Origin: Morinoia aosen
Lineage: Eukaryota > Arthropoda > Malacostraca > Amphipoda > Talitridae
NCBI GenBank assembly: GCA_030386875.1
Contig: CM059556.1
Coordinates: 35,752,964-35,816,963 of the forward strand
Length of the DNA: 64,000 nucleotides
Direction of reading: 5' to 3'
A program made the position numbers and the translations under genes. The first letter of the stretch is position 1. Each line of letters begins with the position of its first letter. Under the pieces are notes generated by a model, which saw only the letters and a list, made by a program, of their open reading frames with translations, ran no database searches and was not told where the DNA came from. Positions 35,601 through 47,600 of this stretch are shown piece by piece.

Positions 35601-38600
35601 TTGTTGGCATGAGAAAGATACTAATGCTTGTTGGCATGAGAAAGATACTAATGCTTGTTGGCATGAGAAAGATACTAATGCTTGTTGGCATGAGAAAGAT
35701 ACTAATGCTTGTTGGCATGAGAAAGATACTAATGCTTGTTGGCATGAGAAAGATACTAATGCTTGTTGGCATGAGAAAGATACTAATGTTTGTTGGCATG
35801 AGAAAGATACTAATGTTTGTTGGCATGAGAAAGATAATAATGTTTGTTGGCATGAGAAAGATAATTATGTTTGTTGGCATGAGAAAGATACTAATGTTTG
35901 TTGGCATGAGAAAGATACTAATGTTTGTTGGCATGAGAAAGATACTAATGTTTGTTTTCATGAGAAAGATACTAATGTTTGTTGGCATGAGAAAGATACT
36001 AATGTTTGTTGGCATGAGAAAGATACTAATGTTTGTTGGCATGAGAAAGATACTAATGTTTGTTGGCATGAGAAAGATACTAATGTTTGTTGGCATGAGA
36101 AAGATACTAATGTTTGTTGGCATGAGAAAGATACTAATGTTTGTTGGCATGAGAAAGATACTAATGTTGGTTGGCATGATAGGTTCCCATGTTTGTTGAC
36201 ATGAGAGTTAAAAATGTTTGTTGTTCAGCATTCTGCAACTCTGTTTCCCCGTGATACGCACATTGCAGACCAACTGAGTGTGGCTGTAGAATTCCACGAT
36301 CGTTAAACGCCGGAGCCTAACATCGCGCTGCTGCAGCTGCTCCACAAGATCGTCCGTGATCAGGGATCACATTGCCCTCTGCATCATTCTCATTTTACCG
36401 TCTTTCTGAGAATTTCCTGTCCTAACGAGGGATTATCTGCTCGCTCTTTGACTTGATTAATGGCCCATAGACTTGGCTGCTTGCTCATGGCCCATAGACT
36501 TGACAAATTTGACGATGGATTTCGATCGGTGTGATTTTTTGCTCGTGCAAAACTTTTATCACAGACCGAACACTACGAGCTGCGGGCAGTTGAATTAGAG
36601 CAGCCATCTCCGTGTGCTATACTCGTGTTACTCTGATGAATGAAGGGAGTAAGTAGAACTTGGTTCGGGGTATTGCTACGTCAGTTCTTTTTTTGGCGAA
36701 CACGCACTTGCATTTCGAAACATTTGCCTGATTTCTGTTTGCCTCAGAGGGGACAAAGGGACTTTCTTGGTGAGCTTGGTTTATTTCTTTTCCCCAGGGT
36801 TTGATTCTTTGATTCATTTTAACGAGTTTACGTTTTAAAATTTATGTTTCATAAACTCATAGCAACCCTCATCGACAACCTCAACAAAAAATACCGAAAA
36901 AAGAAAGAAAAGCTTAGCAATAGCAAACTGCAAAACTAACATCACGAATATCTGTTCAACTCTTGGATTTTGTGCATCCATGTACAGGTGTGGCCAATGA
37001 TGCTGAGAAAAAACTTTCTTTTATTTAAAGGCTTTTTACAGAATATACCTATGGCTAATCGTTTACAGTCCTACAATGTAGCAAAATTACTTAGATGCGA
37101 GGGTAAAAAAAACAAAATTACGGGAATTTTAAATAATGCTTTCCAATTTTGATTTTCCTAAAATACGGAAAACCTTTTTGTGTTGGTTTTAAAGCTGATA
37201 CGAGTATTGGAACTGATAAAAAATCGTTTGCAAAGTGAGTGGCATGTTTACTTTCAAATATTTTGTTTAATTATAATTTTAAATTAAAAAAAATGTTTTC
37301 TTTACCAGATTCAAAATCAGTGATTCTGGAAGATATTAGTAAAAATATCATTCTTCTTCATCAGAGGGGTCTATAAAAAAGGAAATCTTTGCCAAGCACC
37401 TTGCATCATCATAAACTGTCTACAGATTGATAAAACCAACGAAACAAAATCCGTAGTGGCGAAGACAGCCCCTGGCAGGAAAAGATTGTCGTCGGTTCGT
37501 CAAGATGGGGCTTTAAGGTGCTACTCGTTACGGGAAAGGACTGCCAGCAGTTCAGAGCTTGCGCTGGTATGGGAGAGGGATGGCTTCAATGTCTCAGCGC
37601 GAAGGAACGCACTTGCTTCAAGGAGACAACGGACTAACTTCGAGGAGAGCTGCGAAGAAACCTCTTTTGACGGCGAAGAACATCAAAGACCGGCTCAATT
37701 TTTGCTGGGAGTCTTTGCATTGGACTGCGGAACAATGGGGCAAAGTCATTTTCTCCGATGGATCTCCGTTCCCCCTTCTTGCCATTGCCACCTTCGGGAA
37801 AAACCTCGTGCGACGAAGAAAAAGCGAGAGATTTACCAAGGAGTTTGTCGTTCCAACGGTCAAGCATCCTGGCACTCTCCACGTCTGGGGCTGCTTTTCA
37901 GGTAAAGGAACTGGAGCACCAACGATTTTACTCGAAAATAAAGCAATAAATTCGGCCTGGTGCGTGAAAGTCTTAAAAGATCATCTCCTTCCAATGCCGG
38001 CTGGTCAGTTTCCCGACAAAGAGGAGGTTTACCAGCATGATGGTGCTCCTTGTCATATGGCAAGAGTGGTTAAAAAATCCTTGATGATAATGGAGCGAAG
38101 ATTTTGGATCCTTGGCTTGGAAATTCGGCTGATCTGAATCCGATCGAAAATTTATGGTCGATTATCAAGAGTCGAGGGAACAAGAAGAAGCCGGCAAATT
38201 TAGCGCAACTTGGAGCTTTAATTAAAGAACAGTTGAGGTCTTTAGACCCTAATATCATTGAAAAATTAGTAAACAGCATGGCCAAAGCGCGACAAAATAG
38301 TTTTGAAGAAGCTTGGTCAACATTGCAAATATTGAGAATGATCACTTTTCAATTTTGCAGGTTATTAAAAATGATTCGCGGGTAATTTATGTTTGTATTG
38401 ATACTTTATATTTTCAGAAAGAAACCAAGAAAAAACTTTACGAGACTAAACCTTAGCTGAATGGGAAAATAGAAAAATTCGCTCATTCTAAAATCATTGG
38501 CCACACCTGTACTCCGCATTACCGTTTGGACAAGCCAGTGATATTAGCAGAACACATCTGACTGGCAACTTGGGACAATATGTGTCGCAGGAAAAACCGA

Positions 38601-41600
38601 AGACACAAGTGTACAACTAAGAACAATTTAAAAATGTATTATGACCACTTTTAACCAGCTAATCTTATTAATAGTGCAAAATTTTAGGCTTGTATGATTG
38701 AAATTGTGACGTGTGTTCCAACTAGATACGAAAATACTAAAGTACAATAAAGGTATCTTTACACTTCAATTACGGGAATAAAACCTGTAATTCACTCAAT
38801 TAACAGGATGCAAACGAGCTTCGGGAAATACTTAAGTGCAATGAAGGTTTCTCTAAACATTAATTATGAGGACGTTATTCATTCAGCCCCACAGTTAAAT
38901 TTAATTTTAACATTAATTACAAGAACGTTATCAAATTAAAGCACAGGATTCCAACGATCATGGTGAAATGCTTTAAATGCAAAATTTAAACATTAATGAC
39001 GAAGATTTCATCCATTTATCACACAGGGTGCAAGCGTGCCTGGGACCAGGTGCTTTGCTGGCCGCCCGCCCGCCCCGCGTCTCTGTCGTCCCTGCCCTGT
39101 CCCGGTCACGTCCCTGGCATGGACGCTAGAGAGGTTGGTGCTGGTCGCTTGTATTGGGGCAGTGTGTTAGTGTGTTGATGTGTGTCGAGGCAGTGTACTG
39201 ATGCGTGTTGAGGCAGTGTGATGATGTGTTGTGTGAGGCAATGGGCTGATGTGTTTTGTGAGGCAATGTGCTGATGTGTTTTGTGAGGCGATGTGCTGAT
39301 GTGTTTTGTGAGGCAATGTTCTGATGTGTTTTTTGAGGCAATGTGCTGATGTGTTTTTTGAGGCAGTGTGATTATGTGTTGTGTGAGGCAGTGTGATTAT
39401 GTGTTTTGTGAGGCAATGTGCTGATGTGTTGTGTGAGGCAGTGTGATGTGTGTTGATGTGTTGTATGAGGCAATATGTTGTGTTGTGCGAGGCAATGTGT
39501 TGATGTGTTGTGTGAGGTAGTGTGCTGATGTGTTGTGTGAGGCAATATGTTGTGTTGTGTGAGGCAATGTACTGATGTGTTGTGTGAGGCAGTGAGATAT
39601 GTGTTGAGGCAATGTGTTGATGTGTTGTGCGAGGCAATGTACTGATGTGTTTTGTGAGGCAATGTGTTGATGTGTTTTGTGAGGCAATGTGTTGATGTGT
39701 TTTGTGAGGCAATGTGTTGATGTGTTGTGCGAGGCAATGTGTTGATGTGTTGTGTGAGGCAGTGTGCTGATGTGTTGTGTGAGCCAGTGTGCTGATGTGT
39801 TGTGTGAGCCAGTGTGCTGATGTGTTGTGTGAGCCAGTATGCTGATGTGTTGTGTGAGCCAGTGTGCTGATGTGTTGTGTGAGGCAGTTTGATGTGTGTT
39901 GAGGCAATGTGTTGTGTTGGTGTGAGGCAGTGTGTTGATGTGTGTTGAGACAATGCGCTGATGTCGGGCAGTGTGATAACTGTGAAATGCCATGATTTAC
40001 TAATATTAAGTCTCACCAAGGACATGAATCCGTTTTTTTCCATATGATAAATAAAGTTATTTATGTTTTGCTTCTACTCGCCAAAGAACCTGATTCAGAG
40101 TAAGTTAAATACTGGGAGCAGTTTCCGTAGACTATTAGATGCAACCAAATTATCCACGGAAAGAACGTAGAGGTCAGTTTTGATCCTCTGAAATGGTGGC
40201 AGTGTGCTGATGTCATGCTTTTTGGGCTGTGTGATATAACTGGTAAATTGCCATGACGTGATATTATATTAGTTAATCTTGAAGGCACATATTTAAGTTA
40301 GTTGTTTATGATATGGATAATGTTTCTTGTGTTTTACTTGTTTTCGCCACTGAACTCTACGAAGACTCTTGAATGATAGTAGCAGTTTCTGTAAACTATT
40401 ACGCGCAGTCAAGTTCTTCTCAGCAAGAAAAGTAGGTAAATTTTGATAATCTTGAATGGTTCTGGTGTGCCAATGTATGGCTATGGGGACTGTATGATGA
40501 CTAGCAATGTTCGATGTATTAATAAGTCAATTCTGGCTGAGGAATGTATTTGAACATTTTTTATGGTATGATGGATAGCATTTCCTGTGTTTTGCTTGAA
40601 TTTTACGTAGGAACACAACTCGGAGTAAGGTAAATATTGGTAGCAGCTTCCGTAGACTATCACTCATAGTTTCAATTTTTCATAAAAAAAAACGTAAGGG
40701 AGATGATACGTGACGCAGAGCCGCAGCGGTACTCTGATTTTAGCTACTATGCTATAATAACCAAGTGATAATGTCTGGCTAAAATGCAATGATAGTGTAT
40801 GGTAGCGGTATCGAGGTGACAATGAATGGCATTGAAGTAAAAACTGAAACGGTTCAAGTAGACAGAATGTGTTTTCTGGTTGTAATAAACTGGTACATGA
40901 CCAGAATTGTAAATAGAACTAACAGAAAAAATATCGTTCAGTAGTAGTGAGAAATGTAATAAAACGTTTCGAAACATTTTCTTGCGATTTCAGTCCAATA
41001 ATGAAGTGAGTCACAACATTGACTCAACAGAGAAAAAATTTCACCGTCAATTTGATAGGAAGGTAGGGCATATGAAACTGGATTCGAAATAATTATGTTC
41101 CAATTCCAGTGTAGACAGGCAATTCTAGAGAGAATATAGAGTGCCATGAGGGCGATAATAATTTGAATATTGTAGTGATTGAGAAATATTAAAGAATATT
41201 ATGAAGGGAACCATCATAATACAAACATGGGGCCAAAGAGAATTCCATGACAGTTAATTAAAATATGTATTGATTGATAGGCTAGAAAAAAGTAACAAGT
41301 TTTTTCATCACTATTATACACAAATGGTTTAGCAATCTCCATTTTCTAAACCAATTTCTAAAAAAATATGTAATGCCGTGAAATTTAATGGTTGCGTCCA
41401 CTTTCGAATTTGTGAGGTAATGTCTGATATTTTGGCTTCTTACAACCTTATAATCCAAGTATTAAAGCACAGGTGGCTGATTGTAGCTATTTGTTAAAGC
41501 AGTTATGGTTGACTTAGGCTTTACATTCTATTCAGTTTGGCCACGAAACCAAACGTTTTGTTTGAAACGTTGTAATTTACGAAATCTTAGTACCAACTGT

Positions 41601-44600
41601 TAATTTTTTGAAAGTTAAAGAGTTCCGGATACTTGCATTCAATGATATTGTGATGTTGTGAATTATAGTTCATACGTATTCTGCGGTATATAAATTCAAA
41701 GTAAGTTAAATACTGGTAGTAATTTCCGTAGAGTGATTTCTGTTTTTTTATGGAGAATAGCTGTTTTGGTTTCAAAAAAACTGTGGTACACTGAAACTTT
41801 TAACTTGCTCTAGCTTGAATATGATCGTTCAATGAAATGCGAAAAAAAGTTGCCAGAAGCTGATTAAGAGTTAATGTTACCTAGATATCAAAATAATTAT
41901 TTCCTTTAGAGTATAAAATTGTTAACAAATAACACATCACTTTAAATTCTCGATAGGAGAATATTATAAAAGTGGTATTGCTTTTTATATCCGAAATAAT
42001 TGCTTCTGTCTATTGGATTGAATTTTGAAATCTGCAATAATATTATTTGGGCTAATTTTTAATGGCATTACGAGTTTGAAAAGAAAATGGTATCTCACTA
42101 TGTATTGAACATTTAGTTCGCAATTCGATCATTCGCGCACTACATAGTTTTGAGTTTCATTGCTCTAATGATACCAAACTTTTCATTTTTAATAAATTCA
42201 TGAAACGAAACTAAAAACTTCATCATTAGGAAATTTTTTTTTACATTTCTAAAAAAAATTACACATTACGATCTAAATACATTGTTTGCACACCTTAAAA
42301 ATAAAGATCAATAATAAACAAATATCAACTAGATTGATTGTGGTGGCATGAACTTCATTCACAAGTTTCTGACGAACATTTCTTTCATTTCACAATTATC
42401 ATCTGTTCTTATTCTAAAATCTTTTTTTTAAAGACCGATATTCATTGGATTTATAGACTAGTTTTATAGATGTCCAAAACGAAATAAAAAAAGGCTTATT
42501 TCACATTGATAAAAGCATGAAGATTTAGATTCGGGAAAGACCTTATTATCTCATTTGAATCTGAAGCGTAGTCCTAGACCATGCGTCGACATTATGGAAG
42601 TGAATGTTTGTATCAACTTCACGATTTGTAATTCGTTAAAATGCAATGTATTTTCCTGTTAGGCACCGTCATTATTGGATATGCATAGCCGAAGCAATGT
42701 CTCCAGGTTTCATAGTTGGAGATGTCATCTCCGATAAAGAACAGTAATTGCCTTGCAAAAAATTCACTCTGCATGATAATCTTTAAAAAATCTACTCTTT
42801 ATTCAACAACTCTTCGTCCCCGAAGGAAACTTATTTTCTGCAAGTAACTAAAGGAGAAGTTCTAGCGAATAGAAATATAAGTTCCAACTAGTATGAATCT
42901 AAATTTTTGTTGGAATATAAACGAGTAACGTCTGTTGATTTGAAATGATATTTCAAATCTGGAACAATACAATTTTCTTGCATTGTTTCACGCATGACGA
43001 GAGCGCACATATTGTTCTGATACTTGAACACTATGAAAATAAAATGGTACGAGTAATGCATACTCTGCGCCACTTTCAACCTGCAACAGAGAAATTCGAG
43101 AAAATTTGTAAATTAGAAAGCTTAAGCTGAAATTTGTTTAAGTTTGTAAAAAGCAGGATCATATAAAATACAAAAAACGCATGAGCTATGTTTCTTGCGT
43201 GAAGAATTTCTCCCATTCTATGTAAAATTGTTTGGGTACAAAAACTATCCATGATAGATGTAATATCGCTATTTTCAGCACGACTTGTGGTTTATTTAGC
43301 AGAAGCTGTAACTTCAATTCACCTAGCCGAATACCAGGCTGAAGGATAGGGAAACGCATTGTAGGACTTGTAGTATTGTACTAACTTATCGATAAATAGA
43401 CTTTCCTCAAAAGTAGCAGAGCCCGGAAGTCGAGCAAAGCCCATCCGGTGCTTGTAAATGCAAGGCGCCCAAGGCACTTCCGTCGGCTCTTCCGCCTGCG
43501 ACCTGAATGCGATAAGGTATCCGGGCCAAACGCACAACGATCTTCCGAAACTCGTAAACCTCATCCTCCGGAACTCTTATTAACACAACCAGCGTCACAC
43601 CACAACGATGCCCACTTCACTATATAACAATAGACTAATGCATTTACGATAACGAATGATTCAATACGTAATGAAACATGTTTGAAATAGGCCAATGAAT
43701 ATTTTTCACGTACAACTCGCGAGTTGTTCAGGTGTGAAACTACCTTGTGCGAAAAATAGCCAAATGTTTAAGATAACATTGATTCAATAGTCACCTCAAA
43801 AGTGAAAGGAGAGTTGATAAAATTGCAAATAAGGTAAGTAGGCAGAAAGTTCACATTAACGGTACCTTTTTTTCTTACAAGGATTTTCTCATTTCTGCAG
43901 CGGGACGCAACGCGGTGGTGCGACGAAACTGGCAAATGGGAAGAAAGCCCTCACACCAAGAACCTAGGCACATCTACTTCAAAACCACAATCATTTCGCA
44001 GAGAAACCAACTTGGCTCGCCTTTCTGACTTCAAATCATCATCCATCAGTCATGAATCTACAACTTCTAATCACCTTCACAAAATTTCATCTCCACATCC
44101 CAATAATCCGGAACGCGTAGCATTCGTTACCACTCGTTCTATGGCGTCAGGCAACTTGCTATCAACGAGAACAACGCAGTCGTTGGGTACAATGTCTTTG
44201 GAGTCGACTATCCCACCGAGTTTCAATGATGGCTGGACCAACTATACTGCGTGTCTCGCCAAACCACGAAAGCCTGCCAGAAAAGTTTCACCCTTGATAG
44301 CGGTAAGAAAGAAATCTTGAAAATATTCAATGTGATCTATAGGAAGTTTTCATTTTTGTGTACATTTTTCATCACTCTCGTAATAAGTGTGGAAACGGTA
44401 ATTCTTGTATATTGAACGTACAATGTAGGTAGATCCATGGATTCTGTTCACACGGTAGAGCTTTCAACTATACCTGTATTCACTTTTTTAATATACTTTG
44501 CATACACATGAAATGTTGAAAATTTGAATAACGTGCTAAGTACCAATAATTTCCAGTTCTTGGAAACTAAACATTTTATGCACTAATGAAAATGCCTTTA

Positions 44601-47600
44601 ATATAATTTTCTTGCATTGTTTCACGCATGGCGAGAACGCACGTCCTGTTCTTAAATTTAAACACTAGGAAGATAAAATGGTAAGAGTAATGCATACTAT
44701 TGCAAAATGTACTGCAATTAAATTAGTTTCTGATGAGTAATAAGGCAAATATTCAGCCCGGGTATGGCTTCTGACGTCCTATATAATTTCCGGAAGCTGC
44801 TAAAAGTATTGTTTATCTTCATTCGAAATGCTCAAGCCTCTCTAGCAGCACGCTACGTTCTTTTTTTGCCCTTATAATTTCATATATTACAATTTACTTC
44901 TTTATTAGGAGTTCCCAAGCTGAGAGTTAGGTAGGCCTTCTTTTTGTTGAAATGAAATGTTTCTGTTATGTTCAGGGCCATCTTTTTTTCGGTTCCCTGC
45001 AGTCCTTTTTTTCAGCACCTACATAATACTTTCATTCTTCAACTTTTACCTTGTTTCATGAGCTTCTTTTTCAACTTACTGTTTAAACCCCCCCTTTTTC
45101 ATCGGTACAGCGTTCCCTGATTTCTGCACTAATTTGTGCCTTCCTCCTTCCTCTCTTTGGAACGTCTTAGTTCTGATAGGGAGGCTTAAACAAACGTTTA
45201 ATCTATTCTCCACCCCTAATCACACGCTTAATATAGATGGAAAGGTAAAATGAAACACCAATTAGCCGAACGTATAATTTTAGAGTTGTTATTCAAGTTT
45301 GGTTCCATGAGAGACCAACGGCGTACACGCATCAAGTATAAGCCTGGATGAAAACTTAGAGTTTACCTGGGTAAAAGAAAACTTATTAAAAAATATGACA
45401 AATTCCCTTTTAATCCAGAGTGCAATATTATTCCCTTTCATCTTCTATCTTTTATTCCATTTCATTTTGACGCACAAGCACCTGTTAAGCGTACGTAATG
45501 CAGAGTACCATTGTTTTAAGTTGGATACAAATACATACTGAAGAAATTCAGAGTGTTATGTACCATGAATTTGGTTGTCCTCAGAAATGGCTGCCTCTGG
45601 TGAGCTCGATATCGCTGGTGGGCTACAGCATCTCACTCACATCTCTCGTCTTCTCCTGCGCCATCCTGGCGTCCTTCAAGTGAGTGGTCGGTGCTCCTTA
45701 GGGAATTTCATCCTTCAAGTGAGTGGTCGGTGCTCCTTAGGTGAATTCCATCCTTCAAGTCAGTTGTCGGTATTCCTTTGGGGAATTTCATCCTTCAAGT
45801 GAGTGGTCGGTATTCCTTAAGGAAATTTCCTTCCTGGTCTTGCGAGCAAAATTTTGCTTTTTTCGTATGAATGATGATAATTGCACGCAAGTGGAGTCGA
45901 AGAGTCTTCTATGTCCTCACATTTTTGGTAACTTCGCCTTTGTCTGGTCCTCTTTTCTGTCTGATCCCCTTTGATTGTCTGATCTCCTTAGATTGTCTGG
46001 TCCTCTTTGATTGTCTAGTCCTCTTTGATTGTCTAGTCCTCTTTGATTGTCTGGTCCTCTTTGATTGTCTGGTCCTCTTTGATTGTCTGGTCCTCTTTGA
46101 TTGTCTGGTCCTCTTTGATTGTCTGATCTCCTTTGATTGTGTGATCTCCTGTGATTGTCTGATCTCCTCTGATTGTCTGATCTCCTCTGATTGTCTGATC
46201 TCCTCTGATTGTCTGATCTCCTCTGATTGTCTGATCTCCTCTGATTGTCTGATCTCCTCTGATTGTCTGATCTCCTTTGATTGTCTGATCTCCTCTGATT
46301 GTCTGATCTCCTCTGATTGTCTGATCTCCTCTGATTGTCTGATCTCCTCTGATTGTCTGATCTCCTCTGATTGTCTGATCTCCTCTGATTGTCTGATCTC
46401 CTCTGATTGTCTGATCTCCTCTGATTGTCTGGTCTCCTCTGATTGTCTGGTCTCCTTTGATTGTCTGGTCTCCTTTGATTGTCTGGTCTCCTTTGATTGT
46501 CTGGTCTCCTTTGATTGTCTGGTCTCCTTTGATTGTCTGGTCTCCTTTGATTGTCTGGTCTCCTTTGATTGTCTGGTCTCCTTTGGTTGTCTGGTCTCCT
46601 TTGATTGTCTGGTCTCCTTTGATTGTCTGGTCTCCTTTGATTGTCTGGTCTCCTTTGATTGTCTGGTCTCCTTTGATTGCCTGGTCTCCTTTGATTGCCT
46701 GGTCTCCTTTGATTGCCTGGTCTCCTTTGATTGCCTGGTCTCCTTTGATTGCCTGGTCTCCTTTGATTGCCTGGTCTCCCTTGATTGCCTGGTCTCCCTT
46801 GATTGCCTGGTCTCCCTTGATTGCCTGGTCTCCTTTGATTGCCTGGTCTCCTTTGATTGCCTGGTCTCCTTTGATTGCCTGGTCTCCTTTGATTGCCTGG
46901 TCTCCTTTGATTGCCTGGTCTCCTTTGATTGCCTGGTCTCCTTTGATTGCCTGGTCTCCTTTGATTGCCTGGTCTCCTTTGATTGCCTGGTCTCCTTTGA
47001 TTGCCTGGTCTCCTTTGATTGCCTGGTCTCCTTTGAATGCCTGGTCTCCTTTGATTGCCTGGTCTCCTTTGATTGCCTGGTCTCCTTTGATTGCCTGGTC
47101 TCCTTTGATTGCCTGGTCTCCTTTGATTGCCTGGTCTCCTTTGATTGCCTGGTCTCCTTTGATTGCCTGGTCTCCTTTGATTGCCTGGTCTCCTTTGATT
47201 GCCTGGTCTCCTTTGATTGCCTGGTCTCCTTTGATTGCCTGGTCTCCTTTGATTGCCTGGTCTCCTTTGATTGCCTGGTCTCCTTTGATTGCCTGGTCTC
47301 CTTTGATTGCCTGGTCTCCTTTGATTGCCTGGTCTCTTTTGATTGCCTGGTCTCTTTTGATTGCCTGGTCTCTTTTGATTGTCTGAACTCTTTTGATTGT
47401 CTGATCTCTTTTGATTGTCTGATCTCTTTTGATTGTCTGATCTCTTTTGATTGTCTGATCTCCTCTGAGTGTCTGGTCTCCTCTGAGTGTCCGGTCTCCT
47501 CTGATTGTCTGGTCTCCTCTGATTGTCTGGTCTCCTCTGATTGTCTGGTCTCCTTTGATTGTCTGGTCTCCTTTGATTGTCTGGTCTCCTTTGATTGTCT

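Noticed and set aside
33584-36204. Open frames of 330-530 codons on both strands
   Set aside because: They are translations of the 22-bp and 27-bp minisatellites, open in several frames at once, with no splice or start context.
38996-39026. Upstream ATG at 38996 as start of a small gene
   Set aside because: The frame is continuous with the receptor exon, but the acceptor at 39026/39027 and the phase match with 32637 show it is intron read-through.
39126-40043. His/Thr-rich minus-strand frames
   Set aside because: Translation of the 25-bp minisatellite; no gene context.
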